Below, piece by piece: positions 1 to 9,337 of a DNA stretch of 64,000 nt. Within the stretch, counting starts at the first letter, position 1; the number at the start of each line of letters is the position of its first letter. The notes beneath the pieces were generated by a model. It searched no databases. It was given only the letters and a program-made list of their open reading frames with translations, and was not told where the DNA came from. The translations under genes were made by a program, and so were the position numbers. Source of the stretch: Streptomyces sp. DG2A-72 (GTDB lineage: Bacteria > Actinomycetota > Actinomycetes > Streptomycetales > Streptomycetaceae); assembly GCF_030499575.1 (NCBI RefSeq), contig NZ_JASTLC010000001.1, forward strand, positions 8,022,001-8,086,000. Direction: 5' to 3'.

Positions 1-38
1 GGAACGTGTCACTAAGGCCGTCGATCGTCTACGGGTCC

Positions 39-105
39 GTTGTGGCTGGTCGCGCCCACGCGGCGGAGCCGCATATAGATGCAGCCCCGCGCCCCTTCGG
101 GGCGC
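39..105 (+). repeat. Streptomyces-type intergenic repeat, variant copy
   Basis: This copy starts with TTGTGGCTGGTCGCGC and ends with a GC-rich GCCCCTTCGGGGC hairpin. The same GTGGCTGGTCGCGC core recurs near 10.33, 53.80 and, inverted, 55.46 kb. This copy carries an extra segment (CACGCGGCGGAGCCGC) between core and hairpin. It lies just upstream of the first gene. The hairpin could end transcription arriving from the left, but that is inference. Confidence 0.7.
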
Positions 106-135
106 TGCAGGGGTCGGAGCGTGCAGGATGGGTGT

Positions 136-1059
136 ATGGATCTGCGTATCTTCACCGAGCCCCAGCAGGGCGCCGGCTATGACACCCTCCTCGCGGTTGC
201 CAAGGCCACGGAGGATCTTGGATTCGATGCCTTTTTCCGCTCCGACCATTACCTCAAGATGGGCTCCGGCGACGGACTTCCGGGCCCCACGGACGCCTGG
301 ATCACCCTCGCCGGTCTGGCCCGGGAGACGCGGCGCATCCGGCTCGGCACGCTGATGACCGCCGGTACCTTCCGGCTGCCCGGTGTCCTCGCCATCCAGG
401 TCGCGCAGGTCGACCAGATGTCGGGTGGCCGTGTCGAACTGGGCCTGGGCGCGGGCTGGTTCGAGGAGGAGCACAAGGCGTACGGCATCCCGTTCCCGAA
501 GGAGAAGTTCGGCCGCCTCGAAGAGCAGCTGGAGATCGTCACCGGGCTGTGGGCCACGGAGGTCGGCCGCACCTTCGACTTCCACGGGAAGTACTACGAC
601 CTCACCGACTCGCCCGCCCTGCCCAAGCCCGCGCAGCCGAAGATCCCGGTGCTCATCGGCGGCCACGGCGCCACCCGCACGCCCCGCCTCGCCGCGCAGT
701 ACGCCGACGAGTTCAACATGCCCTTCGCCTCCGTCGAGGACAGCGAGCGCCAGTTCGGCCGGGTCCGTGCCGCCGCCGAGCAGGCCGGGCGCAAGGCCGA
801 CGACATCGTCTACTCCAACGCCCTCGTCGCCTGTGTCGGCAAGGACGACCAGGAGGTCGCCCGCCGTGCCGCCGCGATCGGCCGCGAGGTCGACGAGCTG
901 AAGACGAACGGCCTGGCCGGTTCCCCCGCCGAGGTCGTCGACAAGATCGGCCGCTACGCCGAGACCGGCTCCCGGCGCTTCTACCTCCAGATCCTCGACC
1001 TCGGCGACCTGGACCACCTGGACCTGATCTCCTCCGAGGTCCAGTCGCAGCTGGCGTAG
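136..1059 (+). CDS. LLM-class F420-dependent oxidoreductase
   Basis: The 307-aa product has the TIM-barrel luciferase-like fold of the F420-dependent LLM flavoprotein family. Visible signatures are an N-terminal barrel strand (MDLRIFTEPQ), a GFDAFFRSDHY motif, GGRVELGLGAGWFEEEH near residue 100, and a C-terminal GSPAEVVDKIGRY segment. Members use reduced F420 to reduce or oxidise small substrates, and the substrate cannot be read from sequence. The ATG at 136 was chosen because family homology begins there; an in-frame ATG at 79 would add residues encoded by the upstream repeat. It converges on the methyltransferase gene with a strong hairpin between them, so it is a separate unit and may be a flanking gene rather than part of the polyketide locus. 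Confidence 0.85.
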   Translation: MDLRIFTEPQQGAGYDTLLAVAKATEDLGFDAFFRSDHYLKMGSGDGLPGPTDAWITLAGLARETRRIRLGTLMTAGTFRLPGVLAIQVAQVDQMSGGRVELGLGAGWFEEEHKAYGIPFPKEKFGRLEEQLEIVTGLWATEVGRTFDFHGKYYDLTDSPALPKPAQPKIPVLIGGHGATRTPRLAAQYADEFNMPFASVEDSERQFGRVRAAAEQAGRKADDIVYSNALVACVGKDDQEVARRAAAIGREVDELKTNGLAGSPAEVVDKIGRYAETGSRRFYLQILDLGDLDHLDLISSEVQSQLA

Positions 1060-1079
1060 CACATTCCGGGCGAGGGACG

Positions 1080-1106
1080 GGCGCCCCGGAACCCTTCCGG
1101 GGCGCC
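1080..1106. terminator. Bidirectional hairpin terminator
   Basis: A perfect 12-bp stem (GGCGCCCCGGAA / TTCCGGGGCGCC) with a 3-nt CCC loop lies between two convergent genes, 20 bp after one stop and 18 bp after the other. Symmetry and position suggest it ends transcription from both sides. No T-run follows, as is common in Streptomyces. Confidence 0.85.
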
Positions 1107-1124
1107 TCGGCGCAGGTCGTGCCA

Positions 1125-1850
1125 TCAGGCGCGCGCTGCCCCCAGGTACAGGGAGGACAGGTCGCGGGTCGGGTTGATCTTCAGGCTGCCGTCCTTGTTC
1201 TGGCCGCGGATCGCGAGGCCCGCGAGGCGGCCGAGAGGGGTGAAGCCGGCGGCGCCGAGGTAGGCGATCATCTCGGTGGGCGTGATGAAGTCGTTCCAGT
1301 CGTGGGCGCCCTTGGGGACGATGTCGAGTATCCGCTCAGGGAGCCAGATCATCATCACGCGCGAGCGGAACGTGCGGTTGATGGTGTCGTACAGGAACAC
1401 ACCGCCGGGCGCCAGCACCCGGTGGATCTCGCTGATCGCGAGCCCGGGGCTCTCCACGTGCTCCAGTACGTCCACGCAGGTCACGATGTCGAAGGAGCTG
1501 TTGGCGTAGGGCAGGGCCTCGGACTTGCCGACCGAGTACTCGATGTCCTTGCCGGTGTCCTTGGCGTGCCGCGTGGCCGCCTCGACGAGCCGCGGGGACG
1601 GGTCGATGCCCGACACGCGCGAGCCCCGCTGGTGCAGGAACTCGCAGGTGTAGCCGCCGCCGCAGCCGACGTCCAGGACCCGCTTGTCCGCCCAGGAGCC
1701 CTCCACGAACTGGTCGAAGTACTCGAAGCGGTACGGGTTGAAGGACTTGAGGGGGTTCATCTTGGAGCTGTCGTTCCACCACTCGTCGGCGTAGGACGAG
1801 AAGAAGTAGTCGTCCTGCGCGGGGGGAAGCTGCTGCTGAGCCATGGTCAT
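1125..1850 (-). CDS. SAM-dependent O-methyltransferase, UbiG-like
   Basis: The 241-aa class I methyltransferase carries motif I VLDVGCGGGYTCEFL, an acidic GIDPSP post-I motif and CVDVLEHVESP, all typical of the UbiG/3-demethylubiquinol O-methyltransferase type. It probably methylates a phenol or enol hydroxyl of the cluster product. It is the last gene of a leftward three-gene operon, 25 bp after the FAD monooxygenase, which argues for a tailoring role. Two ATGs two codons apart (1850 and 1844) share a GAGAGGAC ribosome site; the outer one is given. No housekeeping ubiquinone role is expected, because streptomycetes use menaquinone. Confidence 0.85.
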   Translation of the reverse strand: MTMAQQQLPPAQDDYFFSSYADEWWNDSSKMNPLKSFNPYRFEYFDQFVEGSWADKRVLDVGCGGGYTCEFLHQRGSRVSGIDPSPRLVEAATRHAKDTGKDIEYSVGKSEALPYANSSFDIVTCVDVLEHVESPGLAISEIHRVLAPGGVFLYDTINRTFRSRVMMIWLPERILDIVPKGAHDWNDFITPTEMIAYLGAAGFTPLGRLAGLAIRGQNKDGSLKINPTRDLSSLYLGAARA

Positions 1851-1875
1851 GAGTCCTCTCGGGATCTGGGGAGGG

Positions 1876-3075
1876 TCAGATGTGCTGCGGAGTGCGGGTC
1901 CACCGTGTTCCGTACGCGACCTGCTCCTTCTCGGCGGCGGAGAAGGCGCGCGTGTTCCAGTTCCGGCGCATGAAGGCCTCGCGGGCCCGGATCGCCAGGG
2001 GGTGCTCGACGGCGCCCATGCGCCCGATCCAGTACGCGATGCGCTGCATCGGGGCGGTGCGGGCCCGGCGTTCGGCCTCGTACCTGCGCAGCGCGGCGGC
2101 GGGGTTGCCGCGGTCGCGCTCCAGGTGCTCGGCGAGGACCAGGGCGTCCTCCAGGGCCTGGCAGGCGCCCTGGCCGATGTTGAAGGTGATGGGATGCGCG
2201 GCGTCCCCGAGCAGCGTGACGAGGCCCTCGCCCCACCGCTTGTCCGGCTTGCGGTCCTGTACGTTGCCGCGGATGATCCAGTCCTCCGGGGTCGCGGCGA
2301 GAATGTCGGCGACCGGGCCCGCCCAGCCCTCGTGGCGGCGCAGGAGCATGTCGCGCACACCGGGCTCGTCCTGCCCCCCGGCCGCCGCGTTGGCCACGCT
2401 CATCCAGTGGACCAGGCCGGGCGCCACGTCGTAGTAGGTGAAGCGGGTGCCGGGTCCGAACATCGCGTTGAACGTGCCCGGCGGGATCTCCGGGTGCTCG
2501 ATGGGGGCGCGGCCGCGCCAGGCGACGTAGCCGTTGTAGCGCGGGGCCGCCGGGCCGAGCAGGCCGCGGCGCACGGACCCGTGGATGCCGTCGGCGCCGA
2601 CCAGCACATCGCCGGAGGCCGAAGTGCCGTCCGCGAAGCGGATGCTGACGGACCGTGAGGTCTGCTCGAAGCCGGTGACATGAGCGCCTGTGCGGACCGG
2701 TTCGGCGCCGGTCTCCTCAAGGGCCTCGCGCAGCACGCCGTGCAGGACCGAGCGCTCGACGGCGATGGTCGGGCGGCCGTACCGCTGGACGAAGTCGCCT
2801 ATCGGCCAGTTGCCGAGGGTCTCGCCGCGCCAGGTGCTGAAGCGCGCGGTCTGCTGGGCCGGGGCGATCTCCAGCACCTTGTCGGCGAGGCCCAGATGGT
2901 CCAGGGCGAGGACACCGTTGGTCCATACGTGCAGACCGGCGCCGCCGTCGCGGAGTTCCTCGGCGCGTTCGAAGACCAGCGGGTCGAAGCCCTTGCGCTG
3001 CAGCGCCAGCGCGGCCGCCAGACCGCCGATGCCCCCGCCCGCTATCAGCACACGGCGGGCGCCTCCTGTCGTCAT
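1876..3075 (-). CDS. FAD-dependent aromatic-type monooxygenase
   Basis: The 399-aa group A flavin monooxygenase shows the three expected sites: the dinucleotide fold GGGIGGLAAALALQ near the N-terminus, the DG motif VGADGIHGSVRR mid-protein, and the GD motif LLGDAAHPITFNIGQGACQA near residue 290. Such enzymes use NAD(P)H and O2 to hydroxylate or epoxidise conjugated or aromatic substrates. The gene sits between an aldo/keto reductase (41 bp gap) and a methyltransferase (25 bp gap) in one leftward operon. Hydroxylation followed by O-methylation of a polyketide is therefore a reasonable inference. The substrate is unknown. Confidence 0.9.
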   Translation of the reverse strand: MTTGGARRVLIAGGGIGGLAAALALQRKGFDPLVFERAEELRDGGAGLHVWTNGVLALDHLGLADKVLEIAPAQQTARFSTWRGETLGNWPIGDFVQRYGRPTIAVERSVLHGVLREALEETGAEPVRTGAHVTGFEQTSRSVSIRFADGTSASGDVLVGADGIHGSVRRGLLGPAAPRYNGYVAWRGRAPIEHPEIPPGTFNAMFGPGTRFTYYDVAPGLVHWMSVANAAAGGQDEPGVRDMLLRRHEGWAGPVADILAATPEDWIIRGNVQDRKPDKRWGEGLVTLLGDAAHPITFNIGQGACQALEDALVLAEHLERDRGNPAAALRRYEAERRARTAPMQRIAYWIGRMGAVEHPLAIRAREAFMRRNWNTRAFSAAEKEQVAYGTRWTRTPQHI

Positions 3076-3116
3076 CTCTCTCTCCTCTCGGACGAGTTGG
3101 GGTATGGGCCGGTCCG

Positions 3117-4109
<993 letters not shown>

Positions 4110-4140
4110 CGTGGTGGGTTCCTTCTGCCTCGAGGCTGAT

Positions 4141-4208
4141 GTTATCAACGCTAGCAGTGCGAGTGGCGCTAGCGCTAGCGTTGACAATTCTCCTGTCCTT
4201 GCTATCGT
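4141..4208. promoter_or_regulatory. Divergent promoter with paired TetR operators
   Basis: Two inverted 15-mers flank an 18-bp spacer: GTTATCAACGCTAGC at 4141-4155 and GCTAGCGTTGACAAT at 4174-4188, with a further GCTAGC at 4168-4173. The right copy contains a TTGACA -35 box (4181-4186), and TATCGT (4203-4208) sits 16 bp downstream as a -10 for tetR. Repressor binding here would block both tetR and the divergent aldo/keto reductase operon. The same 15-mer recurs at 6689, 21938 and 24431. The assignment to the adjacent TetR protein is inference. Confidence 0.7.
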
Positions 4209-4214
4209 CAGGTC

Positions 4215-4883
4215 ATGTCCGTACACGAACGTCGACAACGTGAACAGGCGCAGCGCCGAAAACTGATCATCTCGGCGGCGCGCGAACTCGCCGAGTCCGT
4301 GGGCTGGAACGCGGTCACGACGAGGCGGCTCTCGGACCACATCGAGTACAGCCAGCCGGTGCTCTACAAGCACTTCAAGGGGAAGGAGGACATCGTTCGC
4401 GCCGTGGCCCTGGAAGGCTTCGGGGAAATGGCCGACGCGCTGCAGAAGGCGCGTGCGGCGGCCGGCTCGCCCAGGGCGAGGTTCGAGGCGGCGGCGCGGT
4501 GCTACACCCGGTTCGCGTCCACCAATCGCACCCTCTATGAGGCGATGTTCATGCTGAACACCGATCTGGCCTTCGGTGGACCCGACTCCCCGGAGGATCT
4601 GGTCCGCTGCTTCGACGAACTGAAGTCGTCCCTCATCGAGGTGGCGGGGAACCGGGATCCCGAGACCTTCACCGAAGTCGTCTGGGCCTCGCTCCACGGG
4701 CTCGTGACGCTGGAGGGCGCGGGCCGGCTGCGGGCCGGCCTGCAGGAGGAACGGCTCGCGATGCTCGTACAACAGCATTTCGAACCGCAGGTTCTCGACG
4801 ATCAGCCGCAGGACGACGAGGCGTCGCACGCCAAGGGCGCCGGATCCTCCCTCGCGGGGAGTTTCAACGGCTCCAGGGACTGA
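4215..4883 (+). CDS. TetR-family repressor
   Basis: The 222-aa regulator has an N-terminal helix-turn-helix ([20 protein letters not shown], roughly residues 35-55) and a C-terminal WHG-type ligand domain ending in a poorly conserved tail. TetR proteins repress until a small ligand, often the pathway product or intermediate, releases them. The gene is divergent from the tailoring operon and upstream of an MFS exporter, the classic arrangement for product-responsive export and self-regulation. Its own promoter is overlapped by a strong inverted repeat that recurs elsewhere in the locus, so it may act cluster-wide. Confidence 0.9.
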   Translation: MSVHERRQREQAQRRKLIISAARELAESVGWNAVTTRRLSDHIEYSQPVLYKHFKGKEDIVRAVALEGFGEMADALQKARAAAGSPRARFEAAARCYTRFASTNRTLYEAMFMLNTDLAFGGPDSPEDLVRCFDELKSSLIEVAGNRDPETFTEVVWASLHGLVTLEGAGRLRAGLQEERLAMLVQQHFEPQVLDDQPQDDEASHAKGAGSSLAGSFNGSRD

Positions 4884-4896
4884 CGCCTGGAGGCGG

Positions 4897-4928
4897 GCCG
4901 GCCCCGGGATCGCGAGGGAGGGGCCGGC
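4897..4928 (+). terminator. Hairpin terminator after tetR
   Basis: A 9-bp stem (GCCGGCCCC / GGGGCCGGC) with a 14-nt loop begins 14 bp after the tetR stop codon. It separates tetR from the exporter gene, which has its own control region. Confidence 0.65.
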
Positions 4929-4975
4929 AGTCGCATCGGGGTTGCGTGGAAGCGCCGCTTCCTGCCCCAGAAAAT

Positions 4976-5021
4976 TAGTGACTACTCACTACTCAAGCTC
5001 GCTACTCAGGCTCACTGCTCA
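4976..5021 (+). promoter_or_regulatory. Exporter control region: palindrome plus heptamer repeats
   Basis: TAGTGA-CTAC-TCACTA (4976-4991) is a perfect 6-bp inverted repeat. It runs into direct heptamers CTACTCA at 4982, 4989 and 5002 and CTGCTCA at 5015, just before the GGAGG ribosome site of the exporter gene. The TAGTGA/TCACTA palindrome resembles TetR-family operators at drug-efflux genes. It differs from the motif at the tetR promoter, so a second regulator is possible. Confidence 0.55.
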
Positions 5022-5036
5022 AGGAGGAAGGAAGTC

Positions 5037-6518
5037 ATGGCTGTCGATCACGCCGCCCAGAGCGGTCGCAAGAACGGATCGTTGGTGTGGGTTCTCGTCG
5101 TGACCGGCCTGGCCGGATTCATGGCGATGCTCGACAACCTCGTCATCATCATGGCCCTGCCGGCCATCTCGGAAGACCTCGGCGGCGGCATCGAGTCGCT
5201 GGAGTGGACGGTCAGCGCGTACACGCTCACCTTCGCCGTGCTGCTCCTGCTCGGCGCCTCGCTCGGCGACCGCTACGGCCGGCGGCGGATGTTCATCCTG
5301 GGCCTCAGCCTGTTCACCGCCTCCTCGGCGGCGGCGGCGCTGGCCCCCGGCATCAACGAGCTGATCATCGCCCGTGCCGTGCAGGGCGTCGGCGCGGCGA
5401 TCGTCATGCCGCTCACCCTGACGCTGCTGATCACGGCCGTGCCGGCCAAGCTCCGCGGAGTGGTGCTGGGTGTGTGGGGCGCGGTCAACGGCCTGGCGAT
5501 CGCGGCCGGTCCGCTGATCGGCGGCTCCATCGTCGAGCATGTCTCCTGGAGCTGGATCTTCTGGCTGAACGTGCCGATCGGCGTCCTGCTCGTGCCGCTC
5601 GCCCGCTGGAAGCTGGCCGAGAGCCACGGCCCCAACTCCCGTCTGGACGTGGTCGGTACGGCCCTCATCAGCGTCGGTCTGGTCGGCATCGTCTACGCCG
5701 TCATCCGTGGCAACGCCGACGGCTGGACCGACCCGGTGATCCTGGCCGGCCTCGTCGGCGGCGGTGCGCTGACCGTCGCGTTCGTGGTCTGGGAGATGTG
5801 GACGCGGCAACCGATGCTCCCCATGAGGCTGTTCCGCAACCGCACCTTCAGCGGTGTCAACGCGGCCAGCCTGCTGATGGCCCTCGGCAACTTCGGGGCG
5901 ATCTTCCTGCTCACCCAGTATCTGCAACTCCAGGGGTACAGCCCGCTGGAGGCCGGGGTGCGGATGCTGCCGTGGACCGGTGCGCCGATCATTGTCGCGC
6001 CGATCGCGGGCATGCTCTCCGACAAGATCGGCGGCCGTCCGATCGTGGTGGCCGGCCTGCTCATCCAGGGCATCGGCCTCGGCTGGTGGGCCGCGGTCGC
6101 GACCACGGACGTGTCGTACGGCGCTCAGCTCGGGCCGATGATCCTCAACGGCGTCGGCATGGCGATGTTCTACGCCCCCGTCGCCAACGTGCTGATGGGT
6201 TCGGTCCGTCCGCAGGAGCAGGGTGTCGCCTCCGGCGCCAACAACGCCCTGCGCGAGATCGGCGGTGCGCTCGGAGTCGCCGTCCTGACGGCGGTGTTCG
6301 TCGCCAACGGCGAGCTGGGCGCGCCCGCCCCGTTCGTCGACGGGTTGGTGCCGGCGATCTGGGTCGGCGCCGTGGTGTGCGTCGTGGGCGCGGTCGCCAT
6401 GCTCTTCACGGAGGGCGGCAGGCCGTCGGCCGGCGACTCCCTGGTGGTCGAGAAGGGCGGCGCCGACGCCGAGGTCCCCGTCGAGGCCGTGTACTCCTCG
6501 GCAGCGGACCGTCACTGA
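5037..6518 (+). CDS. MFS multidrug exporter, DHA2 (14-TMS) type
   Basis: The 493-aa membrane protein has about 14 hydrophobic segments and motif A LGDRYGRRRMF between helices 2 and 3, with GVGAAIVMPLTLTLL and AAGPLIGGSIVEHVSW typical of the EmrB/QacA subfamily. DHA2 proteins export hydrophobic drugs by proton antiport, so this is probably the efflux and self-resistance protein for the polyketide. Start: ATG at 5037 after a very strong AAGGAGGAAGG site. It has its own operator region upstream and a strong terminator downstream, so it is likely monocistronic. Confidence 0.92.
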   Translation: MAVDHAAQSGRKNGSLVWVLVVTGLAGFMAMLDNLVIIMALPAISEDLGGGIESLEWTVSAYTLTFAVLLLLGASLGDRYGRRRMFILGLSLFTASSAAAALAPGINELIIARAVQGVGAAIVMPLTLTLLITAVPAKLRGVVLGVWGAVNGLAIAAGPLIGGSIVEHVSWSWIFWLNVPIGVLLVPLARWKLAESHGPNSRLDVVGTALISVGLVGIVYAVIRGNADGWTDPVILAGLVGGGALTVAFVVWEMWTRQPMLPMRLFRNRTFSGVNAASLLMALGNFGAIFLLTQYLQLQGYSPLEAGVRMLPWTGAPIIVAPIAGMLSDKIGGRPIVVAGLLIQGIGLGWWAAVATTDVSYGAQLGPMILNGVGMAMFYAPVANVLMGSVRPQEQGVASGANNALREIGGALGVAVLTAVFVANGELGAPAPFVDGLVPAIWVGAVVCVVGAVAMLFTEGGRPSAGDSLVVEKGGADAEVPVEAVYSSAADRH

Positions 6519-6536
6519 CGCCTGCGGCGCATTGGC

Positions 6537-6572
6537 CCGGAGGTGGGCGGCGTTGGCGCCGCCCACCTCCGG
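6537..6572 (+). terminator. Strong hairpin terminator after exporter gene
   Basis: A perfect 16-bp stem (CCGGAGGTGGGCGGCG and its complement) with a TTGG loop lies 19 bp downstream of the exporter stop codon. Confidence 0.9.
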
Positions 6573-6679
6573 AGGTCTGGCCTGTGTTGCTGTGCTGACT
6601 CCCAAATGCCCCTCGGATGTGCTCAGTTCGCTGTTTGAACCATCAAGTAGCCCGTCAGGAAAGGGAGTTGGCAGTGGAA

Positions 6680-6703
6680 GCTAGCCATGCTAGCGTTGCT
6701 AAC
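6680..6703 (+). promoter_or_regulatory. TetR-type operator before DUF1772 gene
   Basis: GCTAGCGTTGCTAAC (6689-6703) is the reverse complement of GTTAGCAACGCTAGC and matches the half-sites at the tetR promoter. A further GCTAGC lies at 6680-6685. The site is 32 bp upstream of the DUF1772 start, where a repressor would block initiation. Confidence 0.7.
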
Positions 6704-6735
6704 CCCAAGAATTTGACCAGGTAGGGACAATTCCG

Positions 6736-7209
6736 ATGGAAACCCTCATTCAAACGCTCATCGTCGTGTCGATTCTTGCCAACGCCGTGGTCTACGGCAC
6801 CGACGTCTTCTGCGCCATCGTCCAGCGCCCCGCCCTCGCCCACGTCGACGACGCGGCACTCACCCAGTCCATGGGCCAGGTGCACCGCTTCGGTGACCGG
6901 CGCATGCCGATCCCCGGAGTCACCGGCCTCGTCGCCGCGCTCGTGGTCGCCGCGGCCGCCGGCTTCGACGGCAGCGCCACCGTCTCCGTCTCCGCCGGGA
7001 TCGCCGTCGCGGCCCTCGTCATCTGGCTCGTGGTGTACGGCACGGTCAGCGCACCCGTCAACAAGCGGCTCACGGCCGCCGCGCTGGACGGCCGCACCGC
7101 CCCCGACGCCCGCTCCCTGCAAGGTACTTGGGACGGAGTCATCAACGCCCGCGTCCTGCTCCAGACCGTTGCACTGGGCGCCCTCTGCATCGCACTCGCC
7201 GCTTCCTGA
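6736..7209 (+). CDS. DUF1772 (anthrone-oxygenase-like) membrane protein
   Basis: The 157-aa protein has four predicted transmembrane helices (about residues 3-28, 55-75, 82-105 and 135-155) and the DUF1772 features VYGTDVFCAIVQRPALAHVDD and VHRFGDRRMPIPG. Fungal DUF1772 members such as HypC act as anthrone oxygenases, so a role in oxidising a polyketide to a quinone is possible. Bacterial members are mostly uncharacterised. A second copy lies at 22475, and the two share length, helix layout and the VNKRLTAA-type segment. A proposed TetR operator lies immediately upstream; the SARP gene follows 51 bp later and may be co-transcribed. Confidence 0.8.
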   Translation: METLIQTLIVVSILANAVVYGTDVFCAIVQRPALAHVDDAALTQSMGQVHRFGDRRMPIPGVTGLVAALVVAAAAGFDGSATVSVSAGIAVAALVIWLVVYGTVSAPVNKRLTAAALDGRTAPDARSLQGTWDGVINARVLLQTVALGALCIALAAS

Positions 7210-7260
7210 GCCCGGCTCAGGCCGTCGGCCCGGCGTTCGTCAACCGCCCCAGGGGGAGAA

Positions 7261-9141
7261 GTGATCGAATTCCGCTTGATCGGACCCGTGGAACTGTGGG
7301 TCGGGCAGAGAAAGGTCGACCTGGGTCCCGCCCGGCAGCGCGGCGTCCTCGCGGCGCTCCTCGTGGAGCCCGACCGGTCCACCTCGATCCAGCTGCTGAT
7401 CGACCGGGTCTGGGGCGATTCCCCGCCGAGCGGCGTGCGCAGCGTGATCTACACGTACATCACCCGCCTGCGCAAGCTGCTCGCCGACGCGACCGAGCAC
7501 TCCGAGACCCCGGTCTCGGTGTGCAAGGACGCGGCCGGCTACCGGCTCGACATCGGCCCCGACATGGTGGACCTGGCCCGGTTCCACCGCCTGCTCGACC
7601 GCGCGCGGGCCGTGCCGGCGGGCGATCCACGACGCCGCGACTGGCTCGGCCAGGCGCTGCGCCTGTGGCGCGGCGAGGCCCTCGCCGGACTCAACAGCGA
7701 CTGGGCGGAACGCTTCCGCGAAACGCTCCTGCCGCAGAAGTACGAGGCACTCACCGAGTGGGCGGACGCCGAACTCGGCCTCGGCAACACCGACACCGTG
7801 ATCGGCGCCCTGCGCCACGCCCTCCTCGAAGCCCCCTTCTCCGAGCCCCTGCACGAACGGCTCCTGTACGCCCTGTACTCGGGCGGACGACGGGCCGAGG
7901 CGCTCAGCCAGTACGAGTACATGCGCCGTCTGCTCGCCGAAGAGCTGGGCGCCGACCCCGGGCCCAGCCTGCAGGCCATGCAGCATCTGATGCTCCAGGG
8001 CGAGCCGCTGACCTCGCTGTACTGCCCCGTCGCCGAACCGGCCGCACCCGTCCTGCGGGTGGCTGAGACGCCCGAGCCGCCCGCCGACCCCCAACCCCGG
8101 GGACCCGATCTGCTGCCCATGGGGTACGCCGACTTCAGCGGGCGCGACCAGGAGACGGAGTGGGTGCTCTCGGCGCTCACCGCCGACGCCTCGGACATGG
8201 CCCCGGTGGTGACGATCACCGGCGGTCCCGGCGTCGGCAAGTCCGCCCTCGCCATCACCGCCGGGCACCGACTGCGCCACGCCTTCCCCGACGGCCGGCT
8301 CTATGTCGACCTGCGGGGCAGCGGCCCCGATCCAGCGGACTCCCGCGCCGTCCTGGCCCGGCTGCTGCGGGCGCTCGGCATGGACTCCGCGCAGATCCCG
8401 GACGGCCTCGACGAACGCGCCGAGCTCTACCGCAACCGGCTCACCGGGCGACGCGTCCTCGTGGTCCTCGACGACGCCGCCGACGAGGACCAGGTGCATC
8501 CGCTGCTGCCCGGCGGACCCGGCTGTGCCGTCATGGTGACCAGCCGGACGCTGCTCAGCGGACTGTCGGGCGCCCGCTTCACGCTGCTGCGGGAGTTGCT
8601 GACCGCCCAAGGGGTCGAGATGCTCGCCCGGGTGGTCGGCCGCGAGCGTGTCCTGCGGGAACAGCAGGCGGCCGTACGTCTCGTCCGATACTGCTGCGGT
8701 CTGCCGCTCGCGCTGCGGGCCGTCGCCAACCGGCTGATCAGCCATCCGCACTGGACCCTGCAGCGCATGCTGGACCGAATCGCCGACGAGGATCACCGGC
8801 TCGACGAACTCGCCTACGGAACCCTGGACTTGAGGGCGAGCCTGGAGTTCTCGTATCAACGGCTGGACCCGTCGGCCGCGCAGCTGCTGCACCGGCTCGT
8901 GGCGCAGCACGGCGACAGCGGGTACTCCCTCGTCCCCGGGCCCGGTCCGGAGGCCACGCACGCCGCGTACGCGGACGCCTTCGACCAGCTCGTGGACTTC
9001 CACTTCCTCCAGGTTGCCGGCCAGGACTCGGCCGGGCGCATCCTCTACCGGCTCCACGACCTGCACCGCATCTACGCCCGCGGGGTCGCTCGTGCGGCGG
9101 GTGCGGGCGCGCATACGGGGTGCGAGAGCCTGAGCGCGTAG
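7261..9141 (+). CDS. SARP-family transcriptional activator with NB-ARC domain
   Basis: The 626-aa regulator has three parts: an OmpR-like winged helix (residues about 1-95), a bacterial transcriptional activation domain (about 100-250, containing LYALYSGGRRAEALSQYEY), and a P-loop ATPase domain with Walker A GGPGVGKS at 321-328 and VLVVLDDAADEDQVHPLLPG as Walker B. The order matches medium-length SARPs of the AfsR/RedD/DnrI family but lacks a C-terminal TPR array. It is the likely pathway activator of the downstream polyketide operon. The GTG start follows GGGGAGAA. Confidence 0.93.
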   Translation: MIEFRLIGPVELWVGQRKVDLGPARQRGVLAALLVEPDRSTSIQLLIDRVWGDSPPSGVRSVIYTYITRLRKLLADATEHSETPVSVCKDAAGYRLDIGPDMVDLARFHRLLDRARAVPAGDPRRRDWLGQALRLWRGEALAGLNSDWAERFRETLLPQKYEALTEWADAELGLGNTDTVIGALRHALLEAPFSEPLHERLLYALYSGGRRAEALSQYEYMRRLLAEELGADPGPSLQAMQHLMLQGEPLTSLYCPVAEPAAPVLRVAETPEPPADPQPRGPDLLPMGYADFSGRDQETEWVLSALTADASDMAPVVTITGGPGVGKSALAITAGHRLRHAFPDGRLYVDLRGSGPDPADSRAVLARLLRALGMDSAQIPDGLDERAELYRNRLTGRRVLVVLDDAADEDQVHPLLPGGPGCAVMVTSRTLLSGLSGARFTLLRELLTAQGVEMLARVVGRERVLREQQAAVRLVRYCCGLPLALRAVANRLISHPHWTLQRMLDRIADEDHRLDELAYGTLDLRASLEFSYQRLDPSAAQLLHRLVAQHGDSGYSLVPGPGPEATHAAYADAFDQLVDFHFLQVAGQDSAGRILYRLHDLHRIYARGVARAAGAGAHTGCESLSA

Positions 9142-9233
9142 CCGGGATGGGGCGAGCTGGACTGAGATCGGCCGGGCCGTCGTGCCCGGCCGTCTCGCGA
9201 CGTAGGGGTCGTTTCGGCCACCGCAAGCCGTGC

Positions 9234-9300
9234 GCTAGCGGCGCGAGCATTGCTTGACCAGGCAATACAGGTTCGGCTCAGAGTAGTTAAGGTCGGTTCA
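9234..9300 (+). promoter_or_regulatory. Upstream region of polyketide operon: weak operator and SARP-like repeats
   Basis: GCTAGCGGCGCGAGC at 9234-9248 matches the reverse complement of the TetR-type motif at 11 of 15 positions. Downstream, TTCGGCTCA (9272-9280) and GTCGGTTCA (9292-9300) form two similar repeats 20 bp apart, the kind of spaced direct repeat SARP activators bind. A TTGACC hexamer lies at 9253-9258. The region is the only long gap upstream of the polyketide operon. Assignment is by inspection only. Confidence 0.45.
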
Positions 9301-9337
9301 AGAAATTCGAACAGGCCCTCCTGGGAGCGTTGTACTC

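Noticed and set aside
4110..4829. Extension of the aldo/keto reductase frame upstream through the tetR gene
   Set aside because: The aldo/keto reductase homology begins at the ATG at 4109 with its own ribosome site, and the extension lies antisense to a clear TetR gene.
5019..6605. Long antisense frame (528 codons) over the MFS exporter
   Set aside because: It is a high-GC shadow of the exporter frame, with charged low-complexity content and no known domain; the sense strand encodes a clear 14-helix transporter.
7240..9114. Long antisense frame (624 codons) over the SARP gene
   Set aside because: The antisense product has no recognisable domain and mirrors the codon bias of the sense SARP gene.
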